Assembly: GCA_003600225.1 (NCBI GenBank)
Contig: QZFT01000026.1
Location: forward strand, 49,076 to 113,075
Reading direction: 5' to 3'
DNA length: 64,000 bases
Source: Pseudonocardiaceae bacterium YIM PH 21723
GTDB taxonomy: Bacteria; Actinomycetota; Actinomycetes; Mycobacteriales; Pseudonocardiaceae
Position numbers and translations under genes: made by a program. Positions 1-8,925 of the stretch are shown piece after piece. Under the pieces are notes generated by a model. That model ran no database searches. It saw nothing but the letters and a program-made list of their open reading frames with translations, and had not been told where the DNA came from. How positions within the stretch are numbered: the stretch's first letter is position 1; each line of letters begins with the position of its first letter.

Positions 1-18
1 CGTGAAGACGTCGACCGA

Positions 19-435
19 TCAGGCCTCGGGTTTGCCGGCGATGTTGACCAGCCAGCTGATGCCGAACTGGTCGGTGACCATGCCGAACTCGTCGCCCCAC
101 ATCTGCTTCTCCAGGGGAACCGCCACCGTGCCCTCCGCGGTCAGCCGGTCCCAGTAGCCGCGCAGTTCCTCGGCATCGTCCCCGGACAGCGATACGGAGA
201 AGTTGTCGCCGGGGTTGTAGGACATGCCGGGCGGGGTGTCGCTGCACATCAGCGCGAACCCGGAGTCGGTCTCCAGCATGCCGTGCATGATCTGGTCGGC
301 GATCGGCGTATCCGCCTGGCCGAATTCGCCGAAGGTGCTCATCACCAACTGGCCGCCGAGAACCCGCTGGTAGAACTCCAGCGCCTGCCGGGCGTTGCCG
401 TTGAAGCTGATATACGGGTTGAGCCGGGTCGCCAT
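19..435 (-). CDS. VOC family protein (PhnB/glyoxalase-like)
   Basis: A 138-residue protein of the vicinal oxygen chelate superfamily, closest by eye to the PhnB-like group. The N-terminus (LNPYISFNGNARQALEFYQ) is the usual first strand and helix, and the C-terminus has the GMVTDQFGISWLVN motif. Such proteins are often metal-binding dimers of unknown substrate, so no reaction is assigned. The length is normal for a single-domain member. It is transcribed away from the transhydrogenase operon, and the 225-bp gap between them must hold both promoters. Confidence 0.85.
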   Translation of the reverse strand: MATRLNPYISFNGNARQALEFYQRVLGGQLVMSTFGEFGQADTPIADQIMHGMLETDSGFALMCSDTPPGMSYNPGDNFSVSLSGDDAEELRGYWDRLTAEGTVAVPLEKQMWGDEFGMVTDQFGISWLVNIAGKPEA

Positions 436-660
436 TGATCAAGCTCCTTCACAGTAGCCCGCTTTGGAGCAACCGATCATCTCAGACCATTGGTGGATCG
501 GCTGGTCACGGAGTGGTGTCGGCTTGACCTGAACGGGTTACAGAACGCGCGTACTGACACCCATCGTGACCAACCCTGTAAGCGTCATGTGATTGGGTGG
601 CGAAAATTAGTCCGAGAGAAGTGTGTCCCAGGACACGTTTGCTGAGTTACCTTACGGAAT

Positions 661-1803
661 GTGAAAGTCGGAATTCCCACTGAGCAGCGTGAGGGTGAAC
701 GCCGGGTCGCCTGCGTCCCCGCGACCGTGACCTTGCTGAGCAAGGCGGGCTTCAGCGTGTTCATCCAAGCTGGAGCCGGGCTGAACGCCCACCACACCGA
801 CGAGGCCTACCGCGCCGCGGGCGCCACCGTCGCCGATGACCTGCCGTACCCGGACCTCGACGCGATCCTGTCGGTCCAGCCCCTGGACGCCGAACGCGTC
901 CGCCGGCTGCCCGCGGGCGCGGTGACGGTCTCGCTACTACCGCCCGCCAACCACCTGGATCAGGTGCGGGAGTTGCGTGACCGGAAGATCACCGCGTTCA
1001 GTCTGGACCTGTTACCCCGGCTCAGCCGCGCGCAGGCGATGGACGCGTTGTCCTCGCAGGCGATGGTCTCCGGGTACCGCGCCGTGCTGATCGCGGCCGA
1101 CTACCTGCCGAAACTGTTCCCGATGTTCACCACCGCGGCGGGCACCGTGGCGCCGGCGAAGGTGCTGGTCATGGGCGCGGGAGTGGCCGGACTCCAGGCG
1201 ATCGCCACCGCTCGGCGGCTGGGCGCCATGGTCGCCGCGTACGACGTGCGCGCGGCCGCCGCCGACGAGGTGCGCAGCCTCGGTGCCCGGTTCGTGGAGC
1301 TGGAACTCGGCACCCAGGAGGGCGAGGGCGGTTATGCCCGTGCCCAGTCCGAGGAGTTCCTCACCCGTCAGCGGGAGCTGATCGGCACCGAGGTGGCCGC
1401 CGCCGACGTCGTGATCACCACGGCCGCCATCCCGGGCAGGCAGGCACCGATCCTGGTCACCGCGGAGATGGTGCGCCGGATGAACCCGGGCTCGGTGATC
1501 GTGGACCTGGCCGCCGAATCCGGTGGCAACTGCGAGCTGACCGAACCGGGACAGACCATCCAGCCCTACGGCGTGACCATCCACGGCGCGCGGAACCTGC
1601 CCAGTTCGGCGGCGGTGCACGCCAGCCAGCTGTACGCCAGGAATGTGGCGAACATGCTGCTCGCCCTCGTTCGCGACGGTCGGCTCGACCCCGACCTGGA
1701 CGACGAGATGGTCGCCGGCAGCTGCCTGACCCACGACGGACAGGTGCGGCACCCGCCGACGAAGGACCTGCTGGCCCTGGAGATCGCCAAGGAGGCCAGC
1801 TGA
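661..1803 (+). CDS. pntAA: NAD(P) transhydrogenase alpha subunit, part 1
   Basis: This is the soluble NAD(H)-binding domain I of the proton-translocating transhydrogenase, which couples hydride transfer between NADH and NADP+ to proton movement. The N-terminus KVGIPTEQREGERRVA is the typical alanine-dehydrogenase/PntA start. A Rossmann motif (VMGAGVAGLQAIATARRLGA) lies near residues 165-185. The GTG at 661 is chosen because this family motif begins there; the ribosome site is weak. The 380-residue length fits the split three-subunit form. The stop overlaps the next start (TGATG). A GTGTCC-CA-GGACAC palindrome at 623-636 lies just upstream and could be a regulatory site. Confidence 0.93.
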   Translation: MKVGIPTEQREGERRVACVPATVTLLSKAGFSVFIQAGAGLNAHHTDEAYRAAGATVADDLPYPDLDAILSVQPLDAERVRRLPAGAVTVSLLPPANHLDQVRELRDRKITAFSLDLLPRLSRAQAMDALSSQAMVSGYRAVLIAADYLPKLFPMFTTAAGTVAPAKVLVMGAGVAGLQAIATARRLGAMVAAYDVRAAAADEVRSLGARFVELELGTQEGEGGYARAQSEEFLTRQRELIGTEVAAADVVITTAAIPGRQAPILVTAEMVRRMNPGSVIVDLAAESGGNCELTEPGQTIQPYGVTIHGARNLPSSAAVHASQLYARNVANMLLALVRDGRLDPDLDDEMVAGSCLTHDGQVRHPPTKDLLALEIAKEAS

Positions 1804-2081
1804 TGGACCTGCTCACTGTCTTCGTCCTCGCCGCGTTCCTCGGCTTCGAAGTCGTCTCCAAGGTCTCGGCCATCCTGCACACCCCGCTGATGTCCGGCGC
1901 CAACGCCATCCACGGGGTCATCCTGATCGGCGCCATCCTGATCACCGGGACCTCGACCGGCACCCTCGCGCTGGTCCTCGGGCTGCTCGCGGTACTGCTG
2001 GCCACGATCAACGTGGTCGGCGGCTTCGTGCTCACCGACCGGATGCTCAGCCTCTTCTCCGTAAAGGAACGGCGCCCATGA
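1803..2081 (+). CDS. pntAB: NAD(P) transhydrogenase alpha subunit, part 2
   Basis: A 92-residue membrane protein corresponding to the small membrane part of the alpha subunit. It shows three hydrophobic helices (about residues 3-18, 35-55 and 57-80) and the conserved family feature of a His-Thr-Pro-Leu-Met-Ser-Gly stretch near residue 26. It starts within the stop codon of pntAA and its own stop overlaps the start of pntB (ATGA), so the three genes are probably translationally coupled. With PntB it forms the proton channel in the cytoplasmic membrane. Confidence 0.93.
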   Translation: MDLLTVFVLAAFLGFEVVSKVSAILHTPLMSGANAIHGVILIGAILITGTSTGTLALVLGLLAVLLATINVVGGFVLTDRMLSLFSVKERRP

Positions 2082-3439
2082 GCAATGCCGTGCACCTGGC
2101 CTATCTGCTGGCCGCCATCTGTTTCGTGCTCGCGCTCAAGGGCCTGAGCTCACCTCGCTATGCCCGCCGGGCGAACCTGCTCGGCGCGGGCGGCATGGCG
2201 GTGGCCACCATCGCCGCGTTCTTCGACGGGCCGATCCGGCACGGCTGGCTGATCGCCGCCACCATCGCCGTCGGCACGGTGATCGCCGTCCCGGCCGCGC
2301 GGTCGGTGAAGACCACCGCGATCCCGCAGATGGTCGCCCTGTTCAACGGGGTGGGAGGTGGCGCGGCCGCCCTCGTCGCGATCACCGAGTTCACCCATGG
2401 CGGGGAGGCCGTGACCGCGCTGGTGGCCACGGTGCTCAGCGTGCTGATCGGTGCGGTCAGCTTCACCGGCAGCCTGCTGACCTTCGCCAAGCTGCAGGAA
2501 CTGATGACCACGCGTCCGGTGGTGCTGCCGTTCGGCAAGCAGATCGCGGTCGCCGCCGCGGCGGCCAGCCTGGTGCTGGCCGTGATGCTGCCGTTCACCC
2601 AGTCCACCACAGTCCTGGTACTGCTCACGGTGTCGGCGCTGGCCTTCGGCGTGCTGTTCGTGTTGCCGGTGGGTGGCGCGGACGTGCCGATCGCCATCTC
2701 GCTGCTCAACGCCTTCACCGGCCTGGCCGTCAGCGCCTCCGGTTACCTGCTGGGTAACACGTTGTTGCTGGTGGCGGGCACGTTGGTCGGCGCTTCGGGT
2801 GCGTTGCTGACCCGGATGATGGCCAAGGCGATGGGCCGGCCTCTGGGCAACATCCTGTTCGGCGCGTTCACCGCCAAAGCCACCACAGGTGGGGAGGGCG
2901 AAGGCGGAACCGTGCGCACCGGAACGCCGGAGGACGTGGCGATCCTGCTGGGCTATGCCCGCAGCGTGGTCGTGGTCCCTGGATACGGGCTCGCGGTGGC
3001 GCAGGCCCAGCACACCATCCGGGAACTGGTCGACCTGCTGACCGGGCGCGGCGTGCGGGTGGTCTACGGCATCCACCCGGTGGCCGGTCGGATGCCCGGG
3101 CACATGAACGTGCTGCTGGCCGAGGCCGATGTGCCGTATGACCAGCTGAAAGAGGCCGATGACGTCAACCCGGCGCTACCGAGTACCGACGTGGCGCTGG
3201 TGGTCGGTGCCAATGACGTGGTGAACCCGGCGGCCCGGGATCAGCCGGACAGCCCGATCTACGGCATGCCGATCCTGGACGTGGACAAGGCGAACGCGGT
3301 GGTGTTCCTGAAGCGGTCGATGCGTCCCGGTTTCGCCGGTATCGAGAACCAGCTGCTGTTCAACGAGAAGACCACGATGCTGTTCGGCGACGCGAAGGAC
3401 TCGCTGGCCCAGGTCACCGCGGCGATCAAGCAACTCTGA
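2078..3439 (+). CDS. pntB: NAD(P) transhydrogenase beta subunit
   Basis: A 453-residue beta subunit. The N-terminal half is a series of membrane helices. The C-terminal domain III binds NADP(H), with the dinucleotide-binding region VVVPGYGLAVAQAQH near residue 307 and the motif GRMPGHMNVLLAEADVPY near residue 338, both typical of the family. It follows pntAB with a 4-bp overlap. The operon probably supplies NADPH from NADH using the proton gradient. The split PntAA/PntAB/PntB layout is common in actinobacteria. Confidence 0.94.
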   Translation: MSNAVHLAYLLAAICFVLALKGLSSPRYARRANLLGAGGMAVATIAAFFDGPIRHGWLIAATIAVGTVIAVPAARSVKTTAIPQMVALFNGVGGGAAALVAITEFTHGGEAVTALVATVLSVLIGAVSFTGSLLTFAKLQELMTTRPVVLPFGKQIAVAAAAASLVLAVMLPFTQSTTVLVLLTVSALAFGVLFVLPVGGADVPIAISLLNAFTGLAVSASGYLLGNTLLLVAGTLVGASGALLTRMMAKAMGRPLGNILFGAFTAKATTGGEGEGGTVRTGTPEDVAILLGYARSVVVVPGYGLAVAQAQHTIRELVDLLTGRGVRVVYGIHPVAGRMPGHMNVLLAEADVPYDQLKEADDVNPALPSTDVALVVGANDVVNPAARDQPDSPIYGMPILDVDKANAVVFLKRSMRPGFAGIENQLLFNEKTTMLFGDAKDSLAQVTAAIKQL

Positions 3440-3502
3440 GAACTTCCTGGCAGCGCCGTGGCGCCTCTTCAGCGGCCGATAGGTGGGCGGTAACTTGGAC
3501 AC

Positions 3503-4141
3503 ATGAGCGTAAATGAGGGCGATCTCGCCATCGAAGACGATGCGGTCGAGGAGATCGACCCCTTCGCCATCCGCGTACTGCCCTGGTTGCTGGGCATCGG
3601 CGGAATCATCGGCCTGCTGGCGTCGATCGGGCTGGCGGTCGAGAAGGCGAACAAGGAGGCGAACGCGGCCTACGTGCCGCTGTGCCAGGTCAACAGCGTG
3701 ATCTCGTGCAGCAACGTGATGACCTCGACCCAGTCGCACGTGTTCGGCTTCTCCAACACCTGGCTGGGCATCGTCGGTTTCTCGCTGGTCATCCTGATCG
3801 GCCTGGTGGCACTGCTGCGCGTGCAGCTCCCGCCGTTCGTCTGGCAGGGCCTGCAGGGCGGCGCGTTGTTCGGCATCGGCCTGGTCAGCTGGCTGCAGCA
3901 CGAGACCTCGTACGTGATCGGCGCGCTGTGCCCGTGGTGCATGGTCGTGTGGTTCGTGATGATCCCGATCTTCATCTACACCACGATCTACAACCTGTTC
4001 CAGGGCAACCTCCCCGTGCCGCGCTCCTGGCTGCGCGGGGTGGATGCCCTGGCCAAGTACCACTGGCTGGTGCTGATCGTCTGGTACGGCGCCGTCACCG
4101 CGTTCGTGCTCTACGGCCTCAGCGTCAAGGGCGTGCTGTAG
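3503..4141 (+). CDS. vitamin K epoxide reductase (VKOR) family protein
   Basis: A 212-residue integral membrane protein with about five predicted helices. The redox motif CPWC (LCPWCMVVWF, about residue 143) and the upstream cysteine pair in LCQVNSVISCSNVM are the hallmarks of bacterial VKOR homologues. Known actinobacterial members use menaquinone to reoxidise a DsbA-like partner and so drive extracytoplasmic disulfide formation. No DsbA gene is adjacent here. The 3' end overlaps the convergent winged-helix gene by 17 bp. Confidence 0.9.
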   Translation: MSVNEGDLAIEDDAVEEIDPFAIRVLPWLLGIGGIIGLLASIGLAVEKANKEANAAYVPLCQVNSVISCSNVMTSTQSHVFGFSNTWLGIVGFSLVILIGLVALLRVQLPPFVWQGLQGGALFGIGLVSWLQHETSYVIGALCPWCMVVWFVMIPIFIYTTIYNLFQGNLPVPRSWLRGVDALAKYHWLVLIVWYGAVTAFVLYGLSVKGVL

Positions 4142-5258
4142 TAACCGTGACGTCGTAGTCGGCGGCGCCGGGGCCACTGAACTCGGCCAGGCGCCGCCCT
4201 TCGGCTTCGATCTGCCGCAGTTCCGTCTTGGTGACCGCTTCCCACAGCGTGACGTCGAGCGTGCTCAGCTGCTTGCGCACCGTGCTGGTCCACGTGCCCG
4301 CGACCTTGCCGTCGACGAGCACCGTCGGCCGCACGCGCAGGTTCCCGGCGCCGTACACCGACTTGCGGTGCCGTTCGGGCATGATCCGTTCCCGCCGCGT
4401 CGGCGCACAGGCCAGCAGAACACTGTCGAAGGCGGGCAGGAACCGCACCGGGACCTCGATGTCGGCGTCCGGCCGGGGCGCGTCGGGCAGGTCGTACAGC
4501 CGGCGGCCGGCCTCGTCGATGATGCTGATCAGGTCCTCGCGGGCCATCAGCGCGGTCCGGATCACCGGCACCTTCCAGCCCAGCCAGTAGGCGATGTCCT
4601 CCGCGCCGGCGGGTCCGAACGCCCGCAGGTGCCGGTCGATCAGCGGATTCACCAGTTCCGCCTCGGTGTACTCGCCGACGCCGGGAGATGCCCGGTAGGC
4701 AGTGGGGGAGGTAGCGGTGAACGCGCCCTTCAGCGGGGCGCGCAGGAACGAGGTGGTGGCCCGGAACGGTCGCCACTTCGACTCACGCTGGGCCTCCAGT
4801 TCCCGGTCCCGGACCACGCCGGGGTTCTCGGTGACCCATTCTTCGATGAACGCGGTGATCTGGTCGGCGGACCGCGGCTCGGCGGTGAACGCACGCACTT
4901 CGGTCAGCAGCTCCCGGGACTCCGGCCCCAGCTGGTGCTTGCTGCGCCACCAGTCGTCCAGCCCGGCCAACGCCACGCTGGCCGCGTATTGCGGATACTC
5001 CCGTGCGCTGACCACGTGAATCGTTCCGCGGACCATCGGCCCGATCAGCAGCTCGGCCTGGTCGAACAGCGACCACAGCTTGCCGAGGTCGAGGCTTTCC
5101 ATCCTGGACCAGAACGCCACCGGCACCGAGGTCCACGCCTGAGCCTGGATCGCGCCGATCCGCTCGACCACCTGCACGGGTTCGTCGGTCAGCGGGGTGA
5201 TCAGCCCCTGGCGGGCCAGCAGGGCCCGGTTCAGCGCGAGGTGGCTCATCTTTGGCAT
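4125..5258 (-). CDS. winged-helix DNA-binding domain protein (HTH_42/YcaQ-like)
   Basis: A 377-residue protein resembling the actinobacterial winged-helix HTH_42 family (AlkX/YcaQ-related). Features are the N-terminal ALNRALLARQGLITP block, the IGAIQAQAWTSVPVAFWSRM region, and a central GAEDIAYWLGW motif. E. coli YcaQ unhooks interstrand DNA crosslinks, and some actinomycete relatives protect against self-made DNA-alkylating metabolites. Whether this copy is a glycosylase is inference. The ATG at 5258 is used; a second ATG lies three codons in. It is convergent with the VKOR gene. Confidence 0.8.
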   Translation of the reverse strand: MPKMSHLALNRALLARQGLITPLTDEPVQVVERIGAIQAQAWTSVPVAFWSRMESLDLGKLWSLFDQAELLIGPMVRGTIHVVSAREYPQYAASVALAGLDDWWRSKHQLGPESRELLTEVRAFTAEPRSADQITAFIEEWVTENPGVVRDRELEAQRESKWRPFRATTSFLRAPLKGAFTATSPTAYRASPGVGEYTEAELVNPLIDRHLRAFGPAGAEDIAYWLGWKVPVIRTALMAREDLISIIDEAGRRLYDLPDAPRPDADIEVPVRFLPAFDSVLLACAPTRRERIMPERHRKSVYGAGNLRVRPTVLVDGKVAGTWTSTVRKQLSTLDVTLWEAVTKTELRQIEAEGRRLAEFSGPGAADYDVTVTTARP

Positions 5259-5317
5259 GGTGAAACTCTAGGCCTGAGCGGTTCACGCCTTGAGACCGGC
5301 ATGTCGACACCGTCGAC

Positions 5318-5460
5318 TCAGACGCCGAACCAGGCCTCCAGCGTGCGGCCGGCCACCGGCGTGTGCTCGCGGAACACCGGCAGGTTCGCGTCGACGTGCA
5401 GCAACACGTAGCCCCAACCGCCCAGCTCACCGGTCGCCGGCCGTGCACCACGTCCTGCGG
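5318..5460 (-). pseudogene. possible remnant of an unknown gene
   Basis: Inside the 341-bp gap between the winged-helix gene and the GNAT gene, one minus-strand frame reads a protein-like C-terminus (LGGWGYVLLHVDANLP, then AGRTLEAWFGV and a stop at 5318). A preceding protein-like segment (GDGTTPEVIQPHPVITGG) lies in a different frame around 5460-5525. This could be a frameshifted relic. I do not recognise the family, and it could also be chance coding in GC-rich DNA. Confidence 0.22.
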
Positions 5461-5599
5461 CCGCGGGAAGCCCCCAGTGATCACGGGGTGAGGCTGAATC
5501 ACCTCGGGCGTGGTGCCGTCTCCATTTCGAGGCACCACACCTGAGGTGGTTGTCAGAGCTGCTGAAAACCCGTTGCTACCGATCAGTATCGTTCGGGAT

Positions 5600-6067
5600 A
5601 TGGGGAAGAACCTGCGCCTGGAGCCGGTGACCGAGGACAATTTCGAGCAGGCCATCGAGATCAAAGTCGCACCGGATCAGGAGGACTTCGTCGCCACCGT
5701 CGAGTACTCCCTCGCCGAGGCGTACGTGAACCGGAACAAGGCCTGGCCACGGGTGATCATGGATGACGACACCATGGTCGGCTTCGTGATGGCCTTCTAC
5801 GACGACGAGTTCGAGGGCCGGCTCATCTCCGGCCTGTGGCGGCTGAACATCGACGCGGCGCACCAGGGCAAGGGCTACGGCCGGTTCGCCGTGCGCGCCG
5901 TCGGCGAGGAGATCCTGCGGCGGGGGACCAGCACCGTGATCACCACTTCGTGGGGCGAGGGCGAGCACGGTCCGGAGAAGTTCTACCGGCGGCTGGGCTT
6001 CGTGCCCACCGGCGAGACGGTGGCCGATGGGGAGATCGTCGCCGAGCTGGCGTTGTTCAGTTCCTAG
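5600..6067 (+). CDS. GNAT family N-acetyltransferase (BltD/SpeG-like)
   Basis: A 155-residue acetyltransferase. The acetyl-CoA loop is visible as HQGKGYGRFAVRAV, and the N-terminus (LRLEPVTEDNFEQAIEIKV, then EDFVATVEYSLAEAYV) resembles polyamine acetyltransferases of the Blt/SpeG type, so a polyamine or small amine is a possible substrate. The ATG at 5600 is chosen because the family similarity begins there; the reading frame is open further upstream but without conserved content. The 3' end overlaps the next convergent gene by 11 bp. Confidence 0.85.
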   Translation: MGKNLRLEPVTEDNFEQAIEIKVAPDQEDFVATVEYSLAEAYVNRNKAWPRVIMDDDTMVGFVMAFYDDEFEGRLISGLWRLNIDAAHQGKGYGRFAVRAVGEEILRRGTSTVITTSWGEGEHGPEKFYRRLGFVPTGETVADGEIVAELALFSS

Positions 6068-7694
6068 TCAGCGTCCGACTGATCGCCGCGGCGATCGTGG
6101 TGGCCAGCACCCAGCCCGCGATCAGCAACAGGTAGCCGCACCACTGGGTGACCGGTCCGGCCGGCGAGAAGGCCTGTTCCTGGCCGAGTTTCACCACCGG
6201 CAGCAGCACGTCCAGGGTGTACACCAGCGGGTTGAACGGCGGGCCGGGCTGCACCGGGTTCGGGCGATGGGTCGCGAACACCGCGGTGCCGATCGCCAGC
6301 AGGGCCAGCAGCCAGCCCGCCGCCCTGGCCGGCAGGTAGCCGTAGCCGACCATCCAGTCCTGCAACCGTCCCCACAGCCTGGCCACCGGCGGCAGCGTGG
6401 TGCGCCGCTGCCGTTGCTTGGCCAGCAGTACGCGGCGGGCGTCGGCGTCCTGGCCGAGCCTGCGGTAGGTCGCTGCGAGCTGTTCGTAGGGTTGCGGCCG
6501 GTAGCCCTCGGGCTGCCTGCTCAGCCAGTCCAGCCGCTCCGGCACCCCCAGGACGGGGTCCAGCGCCGAGTAGTCCAGGCCGTCCAGCTGCGCCGCACCC
6601 GCGATCATCGCCGGGTCATCGCGCAGGATGCGCAGCCTGGCGTGCCGCAGATCCAGATCCTGGGTGAGCGGCTCGGCCGGCTGCAACTCCAGCACGTCGA
6701 TCTCCGCGGCGACCAGCCGGATGGCGCCGTTGGCGGCGAACCCACTGTCACACCGCAGGCCGCCGCTCACCTCCAGATGACCGGCGTCCAGCGCGTAGCC
6801 GTCGGGGTTGTCCAGCCGGGCGCCGGACAGCACGAGATCGCCGCCGATCTGTGCGCCGACCAGCCGGATCTCCCCGGTGGCCTCCAGCTCCGCGCAGTTG
6901 ACGTTCTGGTCCACCCGCAGGTTGTCGGCCTTCCACACCCGGCCGCCGCCGGGTTGCACGAGCCGGGCGCTGGTCATGGTCAGCTGACCGCGGATGTGTG
7001 TCCTGGTCATTCGGATCAGGCCGGTGATCTCCGACCCCTTGGTCAGGTTGACGTCATCCCCGATGGACGCCCGGCTGATGTTGAGCGCCTCGTCCTCACT
7101 GGCGGTCGCGGTCAGCCGCGCCTCGCGCAGGTGCAGCCCACCGCTGATCTGGGCACCGGGCAGGAAGATTCCACCCTCGGTCTGCAGATCGGCGCCGTAG
7201 ATGCTGTGCTCGATGGTCAGCCGCGGCGCGTGCAGCGCGAACTGCTCGTGGCTCACCCGGAGGTGGTTGAGCACCATGATGCCGTCGACCGTCGCCCCGG
7301 CCAGGTCGATGCCGCCGGTGATCCGGCAGGAGCGCAGCACGAGGTCACCCGCCATCCGCACCTGCTTGGCCTGCAGCCTCGGCAGCGAGGACCCGGTCAG
7401 GTCGAGCCGCCGGATGCGGGCGTAGTCCAGCGTGATCTGCTCGGTGAGTTCGCACTCGGTCAGCGCGATCGGCGCGGTGATCTCGGCGTCCCGGAGGTCA
7501 AGTGGACCGGTGACCGTGGCTCCGCTCAGCGTCAGCCTGGCGATGTGACCGGGCTCGGCCGGCCGCACACCCAGCAGCAGGGCGACGAGCACCTCGGCCC
7601 GGACGGTCTCCCCGGCGAGGAACCGGACCGGCAGTCCCTTGGCGAACGCTGCCCAGACTTCACGCTCGGACTCGGTCAGTTCCGCCACGTCCAT
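6057..7694 (-). CDS. pentapeptide-like beta-helix membrane protein
   Basis: About 546 residues. The first 350 form a degenerate repeat of LxLxGAxIxGxLxL type (for example LTLSGATVTGPLDLRDAEI), as in proteins often labelled membrane-associated oxidoreductase in streptomycetes. No nucleotide-binding motif is visible, so the oxidoreductase label is unsupported. A helical linker (QLAATYRRLGQDADARRVLL) follows, and then three hydrophobic segments in the last 120 residues. The start at 7694 (MDVAELTESEREVW) is where conserved content begins; an upstream in-frame ATG at 7778 is possible. A LuxR gene lies just upstream on the same strand. Confidence 0.72.
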   Translation of the reverse strand: MDVAELTESEREVWAAFAKGLPVRFLAGETVRAEVLVALLLGVRPAEPGHIARLTLSGATVTGPLDLRDAEITAPIALTECELTEQITLDYARIRRLDLTGSSLPRLQAKQVRMAGDLVLRSCRITGGIDLAGATVDGIMVLNHLRVSHEQFALHAPRLTIEHSIYGADLQTEGGIFLPGAQISGGLHLREARLTATASEDEALNISRASIGDDVNLTKGSEITGLIRMTRTHIRGQLTMTSARLVQPGGGRVWKADNLRVDQNVNCAELEATGEIRLVGAQIGGDLVLSGARLDNPDGYALDAGHLEVSGGLRCDSGFAANGAIRLVAAEIDVLELQPAEPLTQDLDLRHARLRILRDDPAMIAGAAQLDGLDYSALDPVLGVPERLDWLSRQPEGYRPQPYEQLAATYRRLGQDADARRVLLAKQRQRRTTLPPVARLWGRLQDWMVGYGYLPARAAGWLLALLAIGTAVFATHRPNPVQPGPPFNPLVYTLDVLLPVVKLGQEQAFSPAGPVTQWCGYLLLIAGWVLATTIAAAISRTLTRN

Positions 7695-7841
7695 GGTCAA
7701 GATCCTAGGGCCATCCCCAACCTTGGGGATGTCGGCCTTCGCCGGCTCCGGCGACCGTGGAGCCATGCCGGAACTCACCGCCGCTCAGCTCCGGGCCATG
7801 TACTCCGCCCTGCTGGTCAGTGCGATGGTCAACGCCAAACC

Positions 7842-8831
7842 TCAGGAGCCGAAGGCCGCTAGCAACTCGTCACGGCCGTCGGCCCCGGTCTTGCGGTAGA
7901 TGCTGCGCAGGTGGGAGTTCACCGTGTGCAGGGAGACCTCGAGCCGCCGGGCGATCTGCTTGGGCGCGGCGCCGGTGCACAGCTCCTCGGTGATCGCGCA
8001 CTCCCTGCCGGTCATGCCGAACCACTCGCCGAACGCCCGCAGCGCGGCGAGGCCCGCCGCCTGGATCACGATGGCCACCTCACCGTCCAACGGCTGACCC
8101 TGGACGGTGACCCAGCGCCCGAAGGAGATCGGCGGGAAGCAGAACAGCGGGGTGGCGCCACCGCGCCGCACGGCCAGGGACATGCCGACGTTGAACGGCT
8201 CGGCGGTCCACGGCGGCGGGCCGAATCGCCCCGGCGCGGCCAGCAGGTCGATCCACTGCCGCGCCGCCGGAGTGATCGCCTTCGTCCGGTGCCGGCCATC
8301 GAGGATGATCACGCCCGCCAGTGGCGCCGCCGTCGGCGGGGCGAGCGGGTGCGAGGTGACCAGGGTCCGGACCAGCGAGATCAGCAACGGGATCGCCCCG
8401 GTCAGCCGCCGGGCGTCGGCCTGCCGGAACGGACCTGCGCCTTCGGCACGCAACAGCCCGAGCAGCCCCCAGACTCCCCGTGCGTCACGCAGCAGTACCC
8501 GCAGCTCGCAGCCCACCCCGTGGGCCCGGAAGACGGGATAGTCCGCGTCGACCCAAGCGGCGGGCAGTTCGGCGTTCGCCAGCCGGGCCGGACTGCACGG
8601 ATCCTCGCCGCGGTGATGGCTGAGCAGCAGTTCCTGGCCGAGCCCGGGTTCGTAGCCGTGCCAGACGCTCAACGCACCGACGTTCAGGCCCTGCGCCGGG
8701 TTCGCGCAGTGCAGCCGGAGCGCGTCGTGGGGCACCAGCGAGCCGAGGAAACGGGACAGCGCCTCGCCCAGCTCGGCCGCCTCGGGACGCTGCGCGATCA
8801 CCGCGTGCAGCTCCCGGCCGATGCGGTCCAT
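7842..8831 (-). CDS. LuxR-family transcriptional regulator
   Basis: About 329 residues. The last 60 form a LuxR-type helix-turn-helix (TGRECAITEELCTGAAPKQIARRL, then VSLHTVNSHLRSIYRKTG). The N-terminal 250 residues have no receiver or nucleotide-binding motif and look like a GAF-type sensing region. GTG at 8834 and ATG at 8831 are adjacent in-frame starts; the ATG is chosen. It lies upstream of the beta-helix membrane protein on the same strand and is divergent from phoD, either of which could be its target. Confidence 0.82.
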   Translation of the reverse strand: MDRIGRELHAVIAQRPEAAELGEALSRFLGSLVPHDALRLHCANPAQGLNVGALSVWHGYEPGLGQELLLSHHRGEDPCSPARLANAELPAAWVDADYPVFRAHGVGCELRVLLRDARGVWGLLGLLRAEGAGPFRQADARRLTGAIPLLISLVRTLVTSHPLAPPTAAPLAGVIILDGRHRTKAITPAARQWIDLLAAPGRFGPPPWTAEPFNVGMSLAVRRGGATPLFCFPPISFGRWVTVQGQPLDGEVAIVIQAAGLAALRAFGEWFGMTGRECAITEELCTGAAPKQIARRLEVSLHTVNSHLRSIYRKTGADGRDELLAAFGS

Positions 8832-8925
8832 CACCGCCCCAGTATTCGCTATCGAGACCGGCCCGGGTGGTGGTGTTCACCCGGACGGCACCCGCTGGTC
8901 GCCCCCACTGCATAGAACTGGGGGT

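Noticed and set aside
3440..3502. Short GGCGCC-type inverted repeat after pntB as a terminator
   Set aside because: The arms are too short to distinguish from chance in GC-rich DNA.
6027..7862. A 611-residue plus-strand frame opposite the beta-helix membrane protein
   Set aside because: Antisense shadow; the minus strand has clear repeat and membrane structure.
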